In this document: piece by piece, positions 14,201 to 26,045 of the stretch
Numbering within the stretch: the first letter of the stretch is position 1
Layout: each line of letters opens with the position of its first letter
From: Eopsaltria australis
Taxonomy: Eukaryota; Chordata; Aves; Passeriformes; Petroicidae
Reading direction: 5' to 3'
Assembly (NCBI GenBank): GCA_034509425.1
Contig: JAVTVJ010000230.1
Span: forward strand, 620,001-684,000
Length of the DNA: 64,000 nucleotides
Translations under genes and position numbers: made by a program
The notes under the pieces: generated by a model
Seen by the model: the letters and a program-made list of their open reading frames with translations, nothing else
Told to the model about the DNA's origin: nothing
The model's database searches: none

Positions 14201-17200
14201 GCTGGTGTCCATGTTAACAGCCAAAACAAGTGCTGATTTCCAGGCTGATTCATGTCTGCATCTATAAAAAGAACTTAGCTTTTTTTACAACATTCTAGGA
14301 GATGTTTTAGACATTCATGTTTTCTAAGGTTAATGTGACAGTATCAGAACTTTTCCCTCATCTTTTCCAAAGCATCAACTTGAATTCAGCTTCATTCAAA
14401 AGTTTTTGGAAAGTGCCTGAAACTCTTGTAACAGCTCATACTGATGTAATCAGGATGGCTCTTGACAAGTGAAGAGAGACAAACCAGATTATTGGTCATG
14501 TCTGCTTTAATTATGAAGGAGAGTGCTAATTATAGCAGAATAACACCTTTCTGCATAATTGTGCTAGTTAAAAATATGCATTGAAAAAATAAGGAACTTT
14601 AACTTAAGTGAAAGAAAACATTTCACCTGCTATTAGGAAGCAACAGAAGCAATTTCTGCAAGACACAACTCCAGCAGTGCTTCATATATACACTGGTATG
14701 GTATTGTTATTACAGTTACTCATGGTGAGGACTCCAGAAGAAAAGTGACATTCCTGCTATGTAACCACTAATGTTTACAACCAAACAGGAATTCAGACCA
14801 GATTGAACTGCAAAAAGCAGTATTGAATACAGATTGCTCCTTGATTGTAATAAAGTTATGTTAGATCAAGGGTGACAAAAAAGTTTAATAAACTACAGTA
14901 AGTTATACCTCATTTTACTTCTATGACATTCAGGCTTTGCACGCTGCTTTCTTCTATTGACTCGGGGTGACGCTGCCTGACAGGTTACAAAGTGTCACTC
15001 AGGCTGGATTTGTACAGCTGTTTGTAATCAACTGACAATATCAGCATATTTTAAAACATGAAATTGAAACAGGATGTTACGACAGAACCACAAATGGGTC
15101 AATAGCTGCTTTATGGTACCTGGATTCTCTCTGATGTGTGTACTGTCCTCTCCTAACATCAAACAGTTTCAAAAACGTAGTTAAGTTCTGAGAACAAGCA
15201 GAAAAGCAAACTTATGACTACAGCTAAACCTCTAGAATTTTCACTTGCCTAAGGTACAAGATTATCTTCCACTAAATATTTAGTAACAACTCTCTTTCCA
15301 ATGTAAACAGTGTTTTTATGAAATTCACTGCAATTCTAATATCATATTATGTAAGCAGGTCTGCAGAAGACAGCTCCTCATCTCCTATCAACTTCAAAAA
15401 ATTTCAGGAAAGATATGGATGTTATTATTCTTAATGGCCAAAATTCCTTGGTATATGCAAAATGGTGCTGCTGAAAAATAGGGTAAATGACCTCTTTTAT
15501 GAAAGCATGTGAATTTTTACTGTGTTCCATCCACACACCCAGAAAGCAAAACAGGTTAATTAATATTTGTTCTTCTGAGAAATTTACAAGAAGAGATTTT
15601 GTTGAAAGTTTGTTTGGCTTTTTCCTAAACTCTTCTAATTAGCAGTTCATTTGTGACTTTTAATCTTCTAAACTAGAAAAACTTCAAAAGCATATACATT
15701 GAGATACAAACTATAAAATATTTTCTCTGGGAAAGAATGCACTTCTATGGACAGCTCAAGGTTTTCAAAATCACTTTTGTCTTGCCTTTTCCTGGAGGCA
15801 GAACATGAGTAAGAAACTGTGGGTATAACAGGAAGCAGTCAGAAAGCCTCACTGCCAGGAACATTATGAATTACTGCTCTGTAATACAGAAAGGCAAGAA
15901 AGTCATTGCTACATACACACATCATTCTGAACTGTTGTCACTAGTAAATTTAGCAACAAAGCAACTTCTACCACTGACAGCTCATTATCCTGTGAAGGGA
16001 GATGCCTAACTCTAAATAGGAGTGTGGAAACACAGACTAACAGTCAAAAACCAGTAATGTGAAACAGTGCTACTCCTGTGATTAGTGATATGTATTACTG
16101 GCAAATTGCTCTGAACAAAGCTGAAGGAGAATCTAAGGTCTCATTTATTTGTGGGGAAGGAAATTCTGACTGAGTATGAGGGTGAAAAAAAGTCACAATG
16201 ATGGTGTTTAAGCACTGAAATAATTTACTAAGAAAGGCTGAATAATCTGCATTCTTGGAGATCCTCAGAACTCTGAGTTCTTCTTTCAGTAGGAGACTAA
16301 AAGGAGACTTTTTATTCTGTACATACAAAACATAGTTGTGCATTACTATTACACTCTTCAGCATACAGGAAATGGGTCACCCATCACTACTTTTGGTGTA
16401 AATGATACCCTTCCTTGCAGGATTCTATAAACGTTTGTGCTGTTTAAAGCCAATAACAACCAAAAAGCTCCAGAACAGCTTCTGCTCCTGGCAGCCTACT
16501 TTTATTAACTTTGGTCTCTGGAATATTTGGTGTAAGTTCATGTGAACAAGAGATCTGGCACAAGGGTAAGAGAGAAAATGGAGAAGCTGAGCAACCATCA
16601 ACTTTAGACCTCTGGAGCTGTCGCCTGGATTAGGTGGTGTGAACCTCAATTTGAGTGGGGGTGAAAAGCAGAATGGAATAGAGAAGGGTGGCAGAAAAAG
16701 GGCTCCTATGTTCAGGCTCTCCCTTGGACCTAGTCAGAATTATACAAGCAAAAGAGTACAGACAGGAATTAAGAGGTCAAGTTTCATGTATGGACTATAC
16801 CATCTGATTCTAAGCACCTACTTACCTCTAGAAGTAGAATCCCTGAACATCCTTTATTCTCCAGAGTCTGTGCTTTTGTTAAAAAATAAAGCATCTTAGA
16901 GTTGCAAAGAAAACAGTGAGAGCAGATTCATGAGATATTTATTTGACCTTGCACATTTCATTAATTTTGAGACATTTACTTTTTGAAGTTTCTTTGACAA
17001 ATGTAGAGTCAAATGCCAGTACTTTATCTAAAGGCCAGCCTTAATTAGCTAAACCTATTCCATTCACCAGCACAGATGCACATCAACAACTGAAACTCAC
17101 ATTTAGCAAATTCACATTTATAGTTTCCCTAACCTTTTTTTTTTCACTGATAAGATCAGACAGAGCTCTTCCGTGGGTAAGGTTTACCCTATTACAGACA

Positions 17201-20200
17201 GATAATGTATTTTATCTTAGTTTATCTGACAGAGATGAACACTTGGTGAATCTGAGCCAAACAAAAGGCAGTAAATTTCTGTCTTAGGCCTTGACTAGTT
17301 AGCTGCACCTTCCCTATCTAGGACTACTGTTTGTCAACATTAATTTTCATTGCCAATAACATCGTGTACAGAGGGAAGGGAAAGAGTGTACATGGTAAAG
17401 TTCTTGAGAAGGACACCCATTGCAGCACTCTTTCAGTATAAGGAATGGTTGTGAATAATATTTTGAAGCAACAGTACTGGTATGAGACTTTCTCAATTAG
17501 AGAGAACAGTATCACCTCAGTTCCCCTAACTTCCTTATCAATAGACCCCCATAAATCATTCCTGTATGAACTGTATGGGACACTTAGTTAAAAGCAAACT
17601 TGGAGAGGAGATCATATGACATCTTAGTCATAATTACACAGTTCTGATTATTTACTTGAATGTTAAATAAAATATGTTATCATTGAATCACACTGCTTTT
17701 GAAGTCACACTTGCTAGAAAACCAATGAATTTGAATCATTTTTGTGTAACATGTTAGAAATAGTACAGTTAGGTAAAAACACAATTTAATTTTTTACAAA
17801 GTATCCAAGAGACTTTACAGGACACATCAAAAGGCACAAAAAGATGTGTGTTTTGAGAAACAGCTAGAACTAGTAAACTAAAATTCTAATTAATTTCTAC
17901 AAGCATTGATATTACTTACACTTACTTTACATCTCTGAGATGTCAATGAATTCTAAGTAGTTCCTTGTTTTTAACCATTGAGTTGAAAACCAGAAATTCC
18001 AATAAGAGTGGAACTATTCATGTTAAGAGCCTCTGGCAGAACAAGAAAGCGGTAAACAGCAATTTGAGTGTAGCACTTTAATTAGTGTAATGAAAAGGAA
18101 AAACAAACCTAAAAAAATGAATATAAATTGGGTCACACAGGAGTAGCCTGAAGCATTAAAAGCACTTCAGGTTATTCTACTTCCAGCAATTATTGTGAGT
18201 TTTGTAAACTATTTTTTGAGTTGTAAAAAGTCTGAACAAGAATGTCACCTTATTCCTCTTTATAATTCATAACAGCACATTTAAGAATTCTAGACATGTA
18301 AAAGAGTGGAGCTTGAAGGAAGCTTTCAATCAGTTTTGTTGGTTTTTTTATTAGAAGCACCTAATCATCATTACACCTGGTAGCATGTTTTCTAAGTCAC
18401 CAAACACTTTAACATTACAATACGAGAAATACTTGACAGTAGAAATTTAAAGTGCCAAAGTTCAACACATATTAGTGAGCAAAATACATTTTTCAAAGCT
18501 CCATTTAGATATAACTTTTATGGGTTGTAGCAATCCTGCACAGTGCAACTGTGAAATTTAATGTATTGCAAGTTTTATCACAGAGTTGATTTTTAAAATC
18601 AATTTGGATTTTGACACACATATATTGTTGAGATAAATCTAAGATTATAATAAACAATTAATGGAATATGCTTATAGCTATGTCTGAAATGATCACACAG
18701 CCTAAGTGAAGCTGCAGATGGAGTGCAGCTATTTTCAGCTACTGCAAAATATGGACAATCTCTCCTGCTACTACAATTTCACGCACAGTTAGCCTCACCT
18801 CCATTTCATCCTTCTATGTTTTACACACCAGCAGTACTCTGCATCTGACAGACTGAGGCTTAAAACTTGCAGCTGTCTAAAGCAATACTGTTTAAGCTGG
18901 CTTCTGAATTGCTGTGAGACTGCATACAAAATCTCTAGAGGAGGGAAAATAACCAAAACATTTTTTCATTTTACCCACAGTCCAATTATGAAGTAATTAA
19001 AATATTTCACTGGACAGGTGTCGGCAGAAGTTCAGAGCAAGACAAATTTTGTGTAACAAGAATATCTCACAGCTATTTTCCACAATGTCAATTCACAAAC
19101 TACTGCACCAATAACAAGAACAGGATTAATAAATACACTTCTTTCAAGGCTATGAAACAGTTCAAATCTGTAAGCATCTCATTTGGGATTGCACTGATAC
19201 TATGCAGCATGAAATATTTTTAGGCCTGAGGGGATTTCACAGATCATTTGTGAAAAGCAGCAATTATGTAAAAATTCTCAGATAGATGTGCTATTACCTT
19301 TAATTTTAAATTCTCATTTAGAACTCAGGCTTAAGTCATGCAATAAACTAACTCCTGCTTTCCCTATTTCTAGTATTTGGCACATAATTGCAAAGAGAAT
19401 AAAATTAAAGCATGTCCTGGAACTCCAGTAGTTTGCAAGTCTGTTTGTAGCCCAGACAAACAACCTGCTGTGCCACCTGATGGGAAGCAATACCTGCCCA
19501 CTTAACAGGCAAGCCACATCATGGACTAGAACCATGGTTCAGAGAAGAACCATTTCTGTGCTTGGAGGGTGTTCAAGCATGGAGTCACAGCTTTAGCAAA
19601 ACCCAGAGCACTGCTGCTCTGCAGCTCAGCAACATGCCAGGCTGCTGATCAGAAAGGCAAACATCTTACACTGAGATGAAGGTTTTCAGAGTAAGATGAA
19701 AAATTCTACAAGCAAGAGGGTAGGAAAAAAAAAAAGCCTTTGAAAACTTTCAACATTCATTCACTCTTTACTATCAAATTTTCATTAGAAAGATTTCTGT
19801 GGTAACAGGGAAAAAATGGGGAAAAGGAAGAACTATAACAAAAAGCAGCATTCCGTTTTTCTATTCTGCATACCTATAATGAAAATTGTTGTTTAGCAAG
19901 AAGCTACTAAAAATGATATTGTTAATTTTTATGTAATAGTAAAATCTCAAGCTCAATTACAGATGCCTGTTACAACTAGCACTGTGTTAAAACACAAATC
20001 AATCCAAAATGTGATGATTCTGAATACAATCTGTTAAGATATTATTAACCAAAAAAAAAAAAAAGTAAAACCTCCAAACAATCATCAAATCTGAAATATA
20101 CGTTTCTAAGCAGTAGTAACAGTATAAAAAAATTTCACTTTCTGAAACAGCGTTCATAAGAAAACTAGAAATGATGCTAAAATAAACCATATAATCATGT

Positions 20201-23200
20201 TAGAACAATCCAGTATTTCTATTCATGCACACAATATGGAACTCCTGCATTCAAACTCAGATATGAAAATGTATGAAAATACTGTCATAATCACTCGTAT
20301 AATTCAAGCTGATGCTTACCATATTAGCTCCAAATCTCAAATTTCACTTGTATTACATTTCTTCAGAAATGTCACAGATATAAGAAAAGATAAAGTAATA
20401 ATCAAAATGTGTGTTGTTCACATTTACTACAAAGCCCAAGCAGAAAATGAAACTGGGTAAAACAACACAAATAGATTAAAAAACCAACAACTTATAACAT
20501 ACAATTTCTTGCTTCCTGTGAATATACAAGGAAATCTGATCCACTATGAAGGAATTTGTCAAACAACATTGAGATCCTGTCCAGTTCTGTGCTATTTACT
20601 ACGTTGATCATGACTAAAATATAAAAAGTTTTCAGACTAATAATATTTGCAGTGTGAAGTCCTGACCACAAAATGGCATTTGCTCATCCTTACACAGAAA
20701 GTGTAATTAGGCACACAATGAAATCTAGGTCTGATTCAGGAAATTCAGAAGAAAATTTATTAATTTCTGTTATTTGATCCAACTTTTATTAATGTGATGT
20801 TTACAGTACAAACTAAGTTACATCCTTAAGTATGTTATTGATAAATTAAGTCTTTTTTTTCTCAGAATTTACAATGACAGACATGCAACAAAGCTCCTCT
20901 ACTTTATTTCCCCATCAAATGACAACAGAAATTGTCTTGCTCCATAAGTTCTTGTGCTACATCTTATGCACAGAGGCAAAACTTTAAGAATATTACCTAA
21001 GCAAATTAAAGCATCCTCTCCTTACACGAGGGATGTGTAGGGAAGCCCTATTGCTGCTGACAGCACAACTGTTACTGAGCATGCTGGAGACCCTTTCTAT
21101 TCTGCCATGCCCTGTTAGTACATTTTGTTAGACTTTATTCTGACATGTCAGGTTTTGTGTATGTATAAATATGTACATATTTATATATATATATGTATAC
21201 ACATGAAAAAGACCTGGAGCCTTCCCCAGAGACAAACTTTCCTTTATAAGGTTCACACCTCTAGCAAAGAAAAAGCCTTACATATCAGTCCCATAAGAAT
21301 TGTATTGAAATATTACTTTGTTAATGCATAAAATGTACAACTTAAAGTCTGCCAATATCAGGAAACTACTAATTTTTAATTCTCTGCCAATCTCAAACAC
21401 TTGCTTCTTGATACTTAATTTATTGTACCTAACAATGTAGTCAGTGGTTTTATTAAAAATTAAAGGCAGACTTTCTTTTGTAAATATTAGGCTGAATTTA
21501 ACTGAAGGGAAAAACCTGCTAGATTTCCTCAGTAATTTCATGTCGTCAGTTATTTCACTATCTCCTAGCCATTAAAAATAATTTCAGCACCTCTCATACT
21601 TAAAACCTTTATCTTCCTGTTTACTGATTTGTCTTCACTATATTCTAGAACACTCTTACATTAACACATATTAGAAAACATGTATTCTTTTCAAGAACTC
21701 TAAAAATTCTTCATTGATAACATACCTTAAGGAACACAGATATTTATTTACTACAGATAAAGGAAAGGTTTTGCCTTAAACTGACTGAAGCATGAGCTCT
21801 GATACAGATCATTCCCAAAATATCCAGCTGTTCTCACTGCTGCAGGATGGAGTTGAGCAGTTCTGCTTCTATCAGGTTTGTGCCACTCCAGGAACTGACC
21901 TGGAGGCTGTGCCAGCCTTTTGGTGCCCAGGATTGAATTAAGCTGTCCTAGCCATTGCACTACAGGTCGGTGACAAAGCAGGAGCTGTCACCAAGCACCA
22001 CTCTCCTTGTCCTGTCCTGCCCTCTTCCAATCCCATGTATCTTCCTTTTAAAAGAAGCTAGATATAATTCCCAAATACAGTCACATCACACCACAGAAGG
22101 GCTGCCAAAGAACCAAAGATTGCCCTGTTGCAGTCTGGCAAGTCTGCAAATCCAGACCCTGTAGAAGTATGTTGGGCTATGAATAAATGTTACATTTTCC
22201 TCTTGAAAGGATAATCCAGATTCTCATATATTTTTTTAAATTAAAAGTTCTATAAACATGACATGTAAATTATTCCACAGGGGATTTGGTCCAAAACTCA
22301 CCTTTCTAGTTTCCAGCTGAGCTTCTTCTTGGCAGCACTCCCTGCAGAATGGATCCAACTGATTCAGATTGAACTGCCCAAGAAGGTTGCAAGAACTGCA
22401 CAGCAAGTTACTGGAGAAGCCCAGCTCTCTGCAAGCTTCTGATGACAACTGTGCTCCATAAACACTTACCTGAAAGTCAATAAAATGTTACACTTTAGGA
22501 TTAATTAATTTTTTTAAAGATGACTTTAAATGCTTTAATGATTAGAAAGAACAAGTAAGGCTCTTGGGACTGTTTTACAGTAATGCCTAAATGGTCAGCC
22601 CAAGGGTTCAAGGGTCTTAAACTAACAGGGAATTCCAGACACTCATAATATGTACATTTCAAGGTATCAGACCTGCCAAAATTAACGTAGATACAATTCT
22701 GATAGCTCTATGGCTTTCCTGCTGCTAACTTCAAGTCAAGAAAAAACCCAGAGGTAATGAATCAGCTGAAATGCACATGGCTACAGCTTTCCAAAGCCTC
22801 CTCTTCCAAAAGAATTTCACTAAGTTTCATATCACTGAAAACACTCTTGTAAAGTAATGTAACAGCTAAGCTCAAGAAAAACACAACCAGGAAGTGATGA
22901 AATTAACCAAACAGCTCAGCAAGACATACAGGTAGGATTTTAATTTCATGTTTGCATTAATGTTACAGGAAAATTGCTTATACTACAAGTGGAAGTGCAG
23001 CTAAAAACCCACCATTCTGATTTATTAGAAACACATTACAACAGGCAATTCAATTACATGGCTTCCATGTAAAACACCAGTTCTGTTCTTTATGGGCAGC
23101 AAAAATAATGCAACCAATCACAACACTTAAATGATATTTGGGTTTTGTTCTCATAGAATCACTAAGGTTGGAAAAGACCTCTAAGGTCATCACTGAGTGC

Positions 23201-25461
23201 AATCATTAACCCAGCACCACAGTGTTCACCTCCAAACCCTGTCCCAAGTGCCACATCCACATGCCTTTTGAAAACTACCAGGGATGGTGAATCCACCACT
23301 TCCCTGGGCAGCCCATTCCAGTGCCTGACCACCTTTTCAGTGAAGAAATTCTTCCTAATATCCTAGCTAAACCTCCCCTTGTGCAAGATGAAGCCATATT
23401 CTCTCATCCTATCACTTGCTACCTGGGAAAAGAGGCCGGACCCCACCAGGCTACACCCTCCTTTCAGGCAGTTGTAGAGACTGATGAATTCCCCCAGAAC
23501 CTCCTTTTCTCCTTGATGAGTCCCCCCAGCTGCTCCTCACAGAACCCGTTCCAGACCCATCCCCAGCTCCACTGTACTTCTCTGGGCTCACTCCAGCCCC
23601 TCATCTTTCTCGGAACAAATTCACATTCTCACTTTTCTACACGTGGATTTCTCACACCTTGACTTAAAACCTTCCTTTCCAGCTGCTTGCTTTGGAGGGG
23701 AAAAAGTGAGAGAGGAAATTAGGAAAGGAGAGCAAGAAGGCAGCTTTCCCAGATGCTTTTCAGTCTGGGTAAAAGACCTCAGGCAAAACCCACAACATCC
23801 AAAGCACCAACAAAACAATCAGCCCCATGTGTTCAGAGGTGAGTGACAGAGCACCAGCAAACTTAGAAGGAGTCAAACAGAAAAGTATAGAGGAAAAACT
23901 TTGTTTGTAATTCAGCAAAACAGACTTCTCTTCACATTCTCATGTCATCTAATCCATTCAGCACATCCAGGGAAGTTGGAGACAAAAGCCATTTCCTCTG
24001 CTGAACTGGACAACCTACAGCTGAAGGAAAGTCATGTCACCTCTGTGACAGACTGAAAATACGAAGGATTGAGAACTGGTAGAAAATATATTAGGTGCCT
24101 CATTATTCTATTTCTCTGTATCTGCTAAAAAATGAGTTAAAGCATGAACAGAGAAGTATAATACACAAAAAAGCTATTCTGAAGTCACTATTCTGCCAGG
24201 CAGAAAGCCATTTTTCTTTTTCCTACAGGGAACTGTATGAAAACAGGCAAGCAAAAATGGAACTCTGTTCTACAGGAATAATTTATCCTTTTTTTAGGAT
24301 TTTTACTAAGATATTTAGATTTTTTTGTATTTAGTATTTATCTTTTTAAAGTATTTATCTTTCCTGAGGGACAGCGGCAATAAGAAATACAACGACACAG
24401 TAGCATAAAAAACGCCCGAGGAGCATTCCAAACACCACCAAAGCTACATCTTAATTACTGTTCTCTTATTAAATTAATGACAGCAGTAACTAAAACAATT
24501 TTCTTGCACCTTGCTACTTGCCATCCACCCCTTTGATACTTTGCTGTCATCTTTACACTTTACTGTCACCTCTGAATCTGTTCACCTTGGAGCAGTAACA
24601 GGGCTACTGGCATTGTCGCTTTGCTTCCAGCAGCCTCTCTGCTCGCACCTTTGCCCAGCGCACCCCTAAACAACCCGCAAACACAGGGCCAATACTCTCC
24701 TGAGGACTTTTTTCCGTGTTGTGTGTGTGTGAGAAAGAACCACCCCAAACACTAACGGCGTATGAAAGTGAGTAAAGATTCCATTACATAATTCCTCACT
24801 CAAGTGGTTTTGGTTACATAGCGAGGTCAAAACACCTTGAGAATAAAAGTACAGAGAGGTAAAGAAAAAAATAAATGGAAGAAAATCTCTCTCCCTAATA
24901 TTTTTACTCAATTTTTAGTACCTTAACTATCATATTACTCTGAAACAATAAAAGTACAAGTAATAATAAATGTCTCTGGTTGGGACTGGAAAAAATCCCT
25001 CGCCATTCAGAAAGTAAATTCCCACCAGAACAAGACAATTTCAGCTACTCAGCAAGTGATGCGCCTCGTTTCATCGGCATTCTCTCCCCCAAAGCTTTGA
25101 CTCCAAATACATGTTATAGTTTTGCTTTGTTTTCACACCAAATAATTTACTATATTGAAACAGAAACAGCACCAACACAAACTGTTTTAGGAAGAAGGCA
25201 GAAGCAGAGACCAGTCTCCGACACGGAAAGCTGAAGAGGCGGCCAGGGCCGCAGGAGCGGGAGGAGGCGCCCGCGCCTCCCGCACCGGGACACGTCTCCC
25301 CCGCCTCCCCCGCGCTCCCACCCGCTCTCCTTCTCTCAGGCGCTGCAGCCGCGCTCAGCCCCGAGCTCGAGCGCGCCGGACCCGGCTCTCACCGCCTGCA
25401 GCCCCAGGAGCCAGCAGAGCCAGCGCCGCCCCAGCGCGCCCAGCTCGGCCGCCGCCGCCAT
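2078..25461 (-). CDS. SELENOF: Selenoprotein F (15-kDa selenoprotein, Sep15), five coding exons joined
   Basis: Thioredoxin-like selenoprotein of the ER lumen. The family binds UDP-glucose:glycoprotein glucosyltransferase (UGGT) and is thought to act in redox quality control of glycoproteins. Join, on the minus strand: 25461-25393, 22469-22302, 11536-11473, 3915-3866, 2209-2078. This gives 160 residues; human is 165. Residues 1-23 plus the start of exon 2 form a signal peptide. Exon 2 (24-79) carries six cysteines (36, 47, 50, 65, 68, 69), the UGGT-binding part. The redox motif is Cys89-Gly90-Sec91, with Sec encoded by TGA at 11501-11503. The C-terminal thioredoxin-like part contains [24 protein letters not shown] and [11 protein letters not shown], all hallmark SELENOF strings. 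The chain ends in KLERL, where the mammalian form ends in Ile. All introns are GT-AG and phases agree. A SECIS element in the 3' UTR supports recoding. The gene is head-to-head with HS2ST1, the arrangement known in human. Confidence 0.97.
2210..3865 (-). other. SELENOF: SELENOF intron 4
   Basis: A 1656-nt intron with donor GTAAGTAGTAG and acceptor TTTCCCCCAG. It contains short homopolymer runs but no recognisable repeat or RNA gene. Confidence 0.9.
3866..3915 (-). CDS. SELENOF: SELENOF coding exon 4
   Basis: A 50-nt exon encoding (A)[16 protein letters not shown] of the thioredoxin-like domain. Two leading bases complete the Ala codon started in exon 3. Acceptor CCAAACTGTAG, donor AAG|GTAAGTAGT. 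The residues match the SELENOF family almost exactly. Confidence 0.97.
3916..11472 (-). other. SELENOF: SELENOF intron 3
   Basis: About 7.6 kb, donor GTAAGTAAAG, acceptor AAACTGTAG. AT-rich with scattered A/T runs, the longest being 17 A at 8465-8481. I see no exon, identifiable transposon or structured RNA; short open frames on either strand lack family resemblance. Confidence 0.88.
8465..8481 (+). repeat. Homopolymer run of 17 A
   Basis: Simple A-tract inside SELENOF intron 3. No retroposon body is recognisable beside it, so it is reported only as a simple repeat. Confidence 0.8.
11473..11536 (-). CDS. SELENOF: SELENOF coding exon 3 with selenocysteine TGA
   Basis: Encodes [23 protein letters not shown] plus the first base of the next codon (64 nt). 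The TGA at 11501-11503 is read as Sec91, preceded by Cys-Gly to form the CGU redox centre. Acceptor TTTATTATTACAG, donor CAGG|GTAAGTAAAG. A standard gene finder would stop at this TGA or skip the exon. The third residue after GA is Val where human has Ile. Confidence 0.97.
11537..22301 (-). other. SELENOF: SELENOF intron 2
   Basis: About 10.8 kb, the largest SELENOF intron, with donor AAG|GTGAGT and acceptor ATTATTACAG. Mostly unremarkable AT-rich DNA. It contains one exon-like segment at 13275-13399. A TA-rich tract lies near 21160-21200. Confidence 0.88.
13275..13399 (-). other. Candidate unannotated or poison exon in SELENOF intron 2
   Basis: On the minus strand a 125-nt segment runs from a possible acceptor (ATGCAG at 13400-13405) to a perfect donor (GACAAG|GTAAGTG). 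One frame is open throughout and reads [14 protein letters not shown], then [16 protein letters not shown], then [11 protein letters not shown]. It looks like an amphipathic helical stretch, but I do not recognise a family. Included between exons 2 and 3, its length (not a multiple of three) would put a TAG about 20 nt into exon 3, so it would truncate the protein before Sec and invite nonsense-mediated decay. The acceptor's pyrimidine tract is weak. A chance open frame beside a donor match is quite possible. Confidence 0.3.
22302..22469 (-). CDS. SELENOF: SELENOF coding exon 2 (Cys-rich UGGT-binding segment)
   Basis: Encodes 56 residues from [17 protein letters not shown] to EEAQLETRK. The CSSC pair and the FCRECC cluster are the cysteines family knowledge assigns to UGGT binding. 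The acceptor is TTGACTTTCAG and the donor is AAG|GTGAGT; both ends are phase 0 and the length, 168 nt, is a multiple of three. The first exon bases are GTAAGTG, so acceptor and a perfect donor-like sequence are joined (see findings). Confidence 0.97.
22470..25392 (-). other. SELENOF: SELENOF intron 1
   Basis: About 2.9 kb, donor GCG|GTGAGA inside the CpG island and acceptor TTGACTTTCAG. It contains a minus-strand CR1 copy at 23151-23608 and a short GT run near 24718-24732. Confidence 0.88.
23151..23608 (-). mobile_element. CR1 LINE 3' fragment
   Basis: Begins on the plus strand with TCATAGAATCACTAAGGTTGG, the inverted 3' end of a CR1. It continues through typical CR1 text: CCTCTAAGGTCATC, CACTTCCCTGGGCAGCC, TTCTTCCTAATATCC and TCTGGGCTCACTCCAGCCCC. 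The element is thus in minus orientation, 5'-truncated, and sits in SELENOF intron 1 in the sense orientation of that gene. Open frames within it are decayed remnants. Confidence 0.93.
25393..25461 (-). CDS. SELENOF: SELENOF coding exon 1 (start codon and signal peptide)
   Basis: Encodes residues 1-23: an alanine-rich start ([11 protein letters not shown]), then RR and a hydrophobic core [10 protein letters not shown] typical of an ER signal peptide. The ATG at 25461 has G at -3 and G at +4, a strong start context. The frame remains open upstream but contains no ATG, so this start is favoured. The exon ends GCG|GTGAGA with phase 0. Signal cleavage probably falls just after the exon 1/2 junction. 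The sequence of this exon is poorly conserved in the family, so it is placed by frame, splice donor, position in the CpG island and signal-peptide character. Confidence 0.88.
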
Positions 25462-25803
25462 CTCGGTGCCGGAGCGGCCCTGCCAGCGCCGCCGGGGGCC
25501 GCGCAAGGACCTCAGCCATCGCGGGTGACCGACACACCGCCTGATGCGGGAGAGCACAGGCTTGCTCCCAGGCCCCCGCAGTACAAGCAAAAACAGCTAA
25601 CCCAGAATATCTTCTGGAATTCTAGAGCAGGGAGATTTTAGTCTGTTCAGAGCAGCGCTTCGCCGCGAGGCTGGAGGAACTGCCGTTCCCCAACGCTGGT
25701 CGGGCATTGCGCAAACAACCCTGAATAAAGCCCTTTCCCCTTTCTCGGGAACCGCTGCCAAGCGGCACATCGGCCCTAGTGCCATGACTGACAGCCGGCC
25801 CGA

Positions 25804-26021
25804 CCAATGGGATTGTGCATTTCGCACGGGCCGTGCTGCCTGTGCCCAACGAGGCTGGGCGGATGGGCGGGACTTCGGGCAGCGTCGTCCAATCAGGAAG
25901 GGACGCATGTAGGCGGGACATGGCCTCTCTCCGCGGCTCAGCGCGGCGGGGGGGGCGGGGCGGTTCCCGCCGGGGCCAATCGGGCCGCGGGAGGGGCGGG
26001 GCCGCGGCAGCACCGCCCAAT
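25804..26021 (+). promoter_or_regulatory. Cluster of four CCAAT boxes (NF-Y type) with GC boxes
   Basis: CCAAT occurs on the plus strand at 25804, 25889, 25976 and 26017, with GC boxes between them. Flanks such as GTCCAATCAGG and GGCCAATCGGG fit the NF-Y consensus. The cluster is central between the two genes and probably drives both. Confidence 0.7.
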
Positions 26022-26023
26022 GG

Positions 26024-26045
26024 CGGGGTTGCGGGGCGGGGCGGG
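26024..26045 (+). promoter_or_regulatory. G-quadruplex motif in the shared promoter
   Basis: Four or more G runs of three to four bases separated by loops of 1-5 bases: GGGG TTGC GGGG C GGGG C GGG C GGG. It satisfies the usual G3+N1-7 rule on the plus strand, just upstream of the presumed HS2ST1 5' UTR. Confidence 0.65.

Noticed and set aside
16800..16835. Minus-strand GTAAGT donor-like site (AGAG|GTAAGTAGG)
   Set aside because: There is no convincing open frame or acceptor upstream on the minus strand, so it is treated as a chance match.
23321..23662. Plus-strand open frame of 113 residues
   Set aside because: It is mostly antisense to the CR1 copy at 23151-23608, without independent coding evidence.
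25462..25590. In-frame N-terminal extension of SELENOF
   Set aside because: The frame is open upstream but contains no ATG; the apparent start is TTG. It is better read as 5' UTR.
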